Source: CAXXOK01 sp963664595 (GTDB lineage Bacteria; Bacillota; Clostridia; Christensenellales; Aristaeellaceae). From it: DNA of 64,000 bases. The position numbers and the translations under genes were made by a program. The notes below the pieces were generated by a model. That model searched no databases, was not told where the DNA came from, and was given only the letters and a program-made list of their open reading frames with translations. The DNA lies in the NCBI GenBank assembly GCA_963664595.2, contig CAXXOK010000010.1, positions 372,001 through 436,000 on the forward strand. Direction: 5' to 3'. This document shows positions 62,982 to 64,000 of the stretch, in pieces; position 1 is the first letter of the stretch, and every line of letters begins with the position of its first letter.

Positions 62982-64000
62982 ATGGGCTATCGTGCACTGT
63001 ATCGGGAATGGAGACCAACTGTATTTGCGGATGTGGTAGGGCAAAGCGCCGTCGTAAAAACACTGCTTAGGCAGATTACAACCGGCAGGATTGCGCATGC
63101 CTATTTGTTTTGCGGTTCCAAGGGTACGGGCAAAACATCGCTTGCTAAAATCATGAGCCGTGCTATTAATTGCCTTCAGCCAAGAGACGGCGAGCCCTGC
63201 GGCGAGTGCGAGGTATGCAGGGCAATTCTGGCGGAGAATACGCTGGATGTGGTGGAACTGGACGCTGCCAGCAATAACTCCGTAGATAACGTGCGCGATC
63301 TTTTAGAGCAGGTGCGTTATCCGGCACAGATTGGCAAGTATAAGGTATATATCATCGACGAAGTTCATATGCTTTCATCAGCGGCCTTCAACGCGCTCCT
63401 GAAAACACTGGAGGAGCCGCCGGAGCATGTGGTGTTTATTCTGGCAACTACAGAACCACAGCGTATCCCCGCGACCATCCTCAGTAGGGTGCAGCGGTTT
63501 GATATTGCACGGATCCCCGCTGAGCTGATCAAACAGCGGATGGATAAAGCGCTGAAACACCTGCAGATTGATGCGGAGCCGGAGGCCCTTCAAATGATCG
63601 CGCGCGCGGCGGAAGGCGCGATGCGCGATGCTTGGAGTATTTTGGATATGGCCATTTCCGCGGCGGTGAACGATAGAATAACGGAAGAAATCGTTCGGGA
63701 TATTCTCGGCACGGCGGACAAGGATTTTCTGTTTGGCTTTGCGGATGCGCTGGCAAACCGGGATTACCGCGGAGTGATGGAGCAGATTGACCAGCTGATC
63801 CGCGGGGGACACGAGGCGCAGGTGTTTCTCCGGGAAATGGCGCGGCATATGCGCGCGCTGCTGACTGTTAAAGTGGTTGATAACAGCGCGGCTTCCCTGC
63901 TGCAGATTACAGAGGAAGATGAAAAGCGTTACCGCAGACAGGCGGAGAAGTTTTCCCAGGAGCGTCTGATCCGTATCATGAATCGGTTTGTCACGGCGGA
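62982..64000 (+). CDS. dnaX: DNA polymerase III subunits gamma/tau, N-terminal part (runs off window)
   Basis: The first 339 codons; the 3' end is outside the window. The start M-G-Y-R-A-L-Y-R-E-W-R-P is the classic DnaX N-terminus, with CGGAGG five bases before ATG 62982. Walker A G-S-K-G-T-G-K-T is at 45-52, a four-cysteine zinc site includes C-G-E-C-E-V-C, Walker B reads I-I-D-E-V-H-M-L, and L-K-T-L-E-E-P-P and S-R-V-Q-R-F follow. It is the clamp-loader ATPase. The usual partners yaaK and recR would lie beyond the edge. Confidence 0.96.
   Translation, partial: MGYRALYREWRPTVFADVVGQSAVVKTLLRQITTGRIAHAYLFCGSKGTGKTSLAKIMSRAINCLQPRDGEPCGECEVCRAILAENTLDVVELDAASNNSVDNVRDLLEQVRYPAQIGKYKVYIIDEVHMLSSAAFNALLKTLEEPPEHVVFILATTEPQRIPATILSRVQRFDIARIPAELIKQRMDKALKHLQIDAEPEALQMIARAAEGAMRDAWSILDMAISAAVNDRITEEIVRDILGTADKDFLFGFADALANRDYRGVMEQIDQLIRGGHEAQVFLREMARHMRALLTVKVVDNSAASLLQITEEDEKRYRRQAEKFSQERLIRIMNRFVTA

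Overview
The window looks like the chromosome of an anaerobic, moderately GC-rich member of the Bacillota (Clostridia). The support is RNase J, a long-form HPF, a T-box leader, an AspRS/GatCAB transamidation operon, pyruvate:ferredoxin oxidoreductase, a DUF512 gene beside der, and an Orn/Lys/Arg decarboxylase-tmk pair as in the Bacillus tmk region. No rRNA, tRNA, insertion sequence, phage gene or CRISPR array was recognised. Nearly all space is coding, in long directons with ATGA or TGATG overlaps.

Layout. 0-3 kb: the tail of hslU, a DMT exporter, a short SRP RNA with its own promoter, glyA and yraN. 3-7 kb, minus strand: a zinc-ribbon/one-TM/beta-rich protein and an MFS carrier. 7-12 kb: a PLP decarboxylase, a HAD-thymidylate kinase fusion, mnmA, a probably frameshifted small gene and hpf. 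12-15 kb: a promoter-led three-gene module (MotA/ZorA-like, MotB/ZorB-like with OmpA domain, single-pass membrane protein). 15-18.7 kb: argH, a GT-C type membrane glycosyltransferase and an acyltransferase. 18.7-21.3 kb, minus strand: der and its DUF512 neighbour. 21.6-32.5 kb: a directon running ppk, cysE, cysS, a HhH protein and an exopolysaccharide block (initiating sugar transferase, SDR, four glycosyltransferases), followed by wecB.

33.9-40.1 kb is a sugar-uptake locus. An ABC importer (binding protein and two permeases, no ATPase) is transcribed divergently from an (alpha/alpha)6 glycosidase and a GH4 enzyme with a CHEV motif, which points to alpha-galacturonides. Two good promoters flank a perfect 12-bp palindrome. 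40.4-43.9 kb is PFOR with a consensus promoter.

44.1-49.5 kb is the tRNA-dependent Asn/Gln pathway: a T-box whose specifier loop contains AAC, then an AspRS fused to GatC, then gatA and gatB. 49.5-52.6 kb holds asd, dapA and dapB (diaminopimelate/lysine), with a structured 290-bp gap before dapA. A bidirectional terminator separates these from rnj and rseC on the minus strand. 55.3-64 kb holds rpoB and rpoC under their own promoter, then the start of dnaX, which runs off the window.

The most unusual items are the AspRS-GatC fusion under an Asn-type T-box, the ZorAB-like module that lacks any known Zorya effector, the HAD-Tmk fusion, the frameshifted gene before hpf, and two related intergenic elements. 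All calls come from reading sequence; no database search was run.
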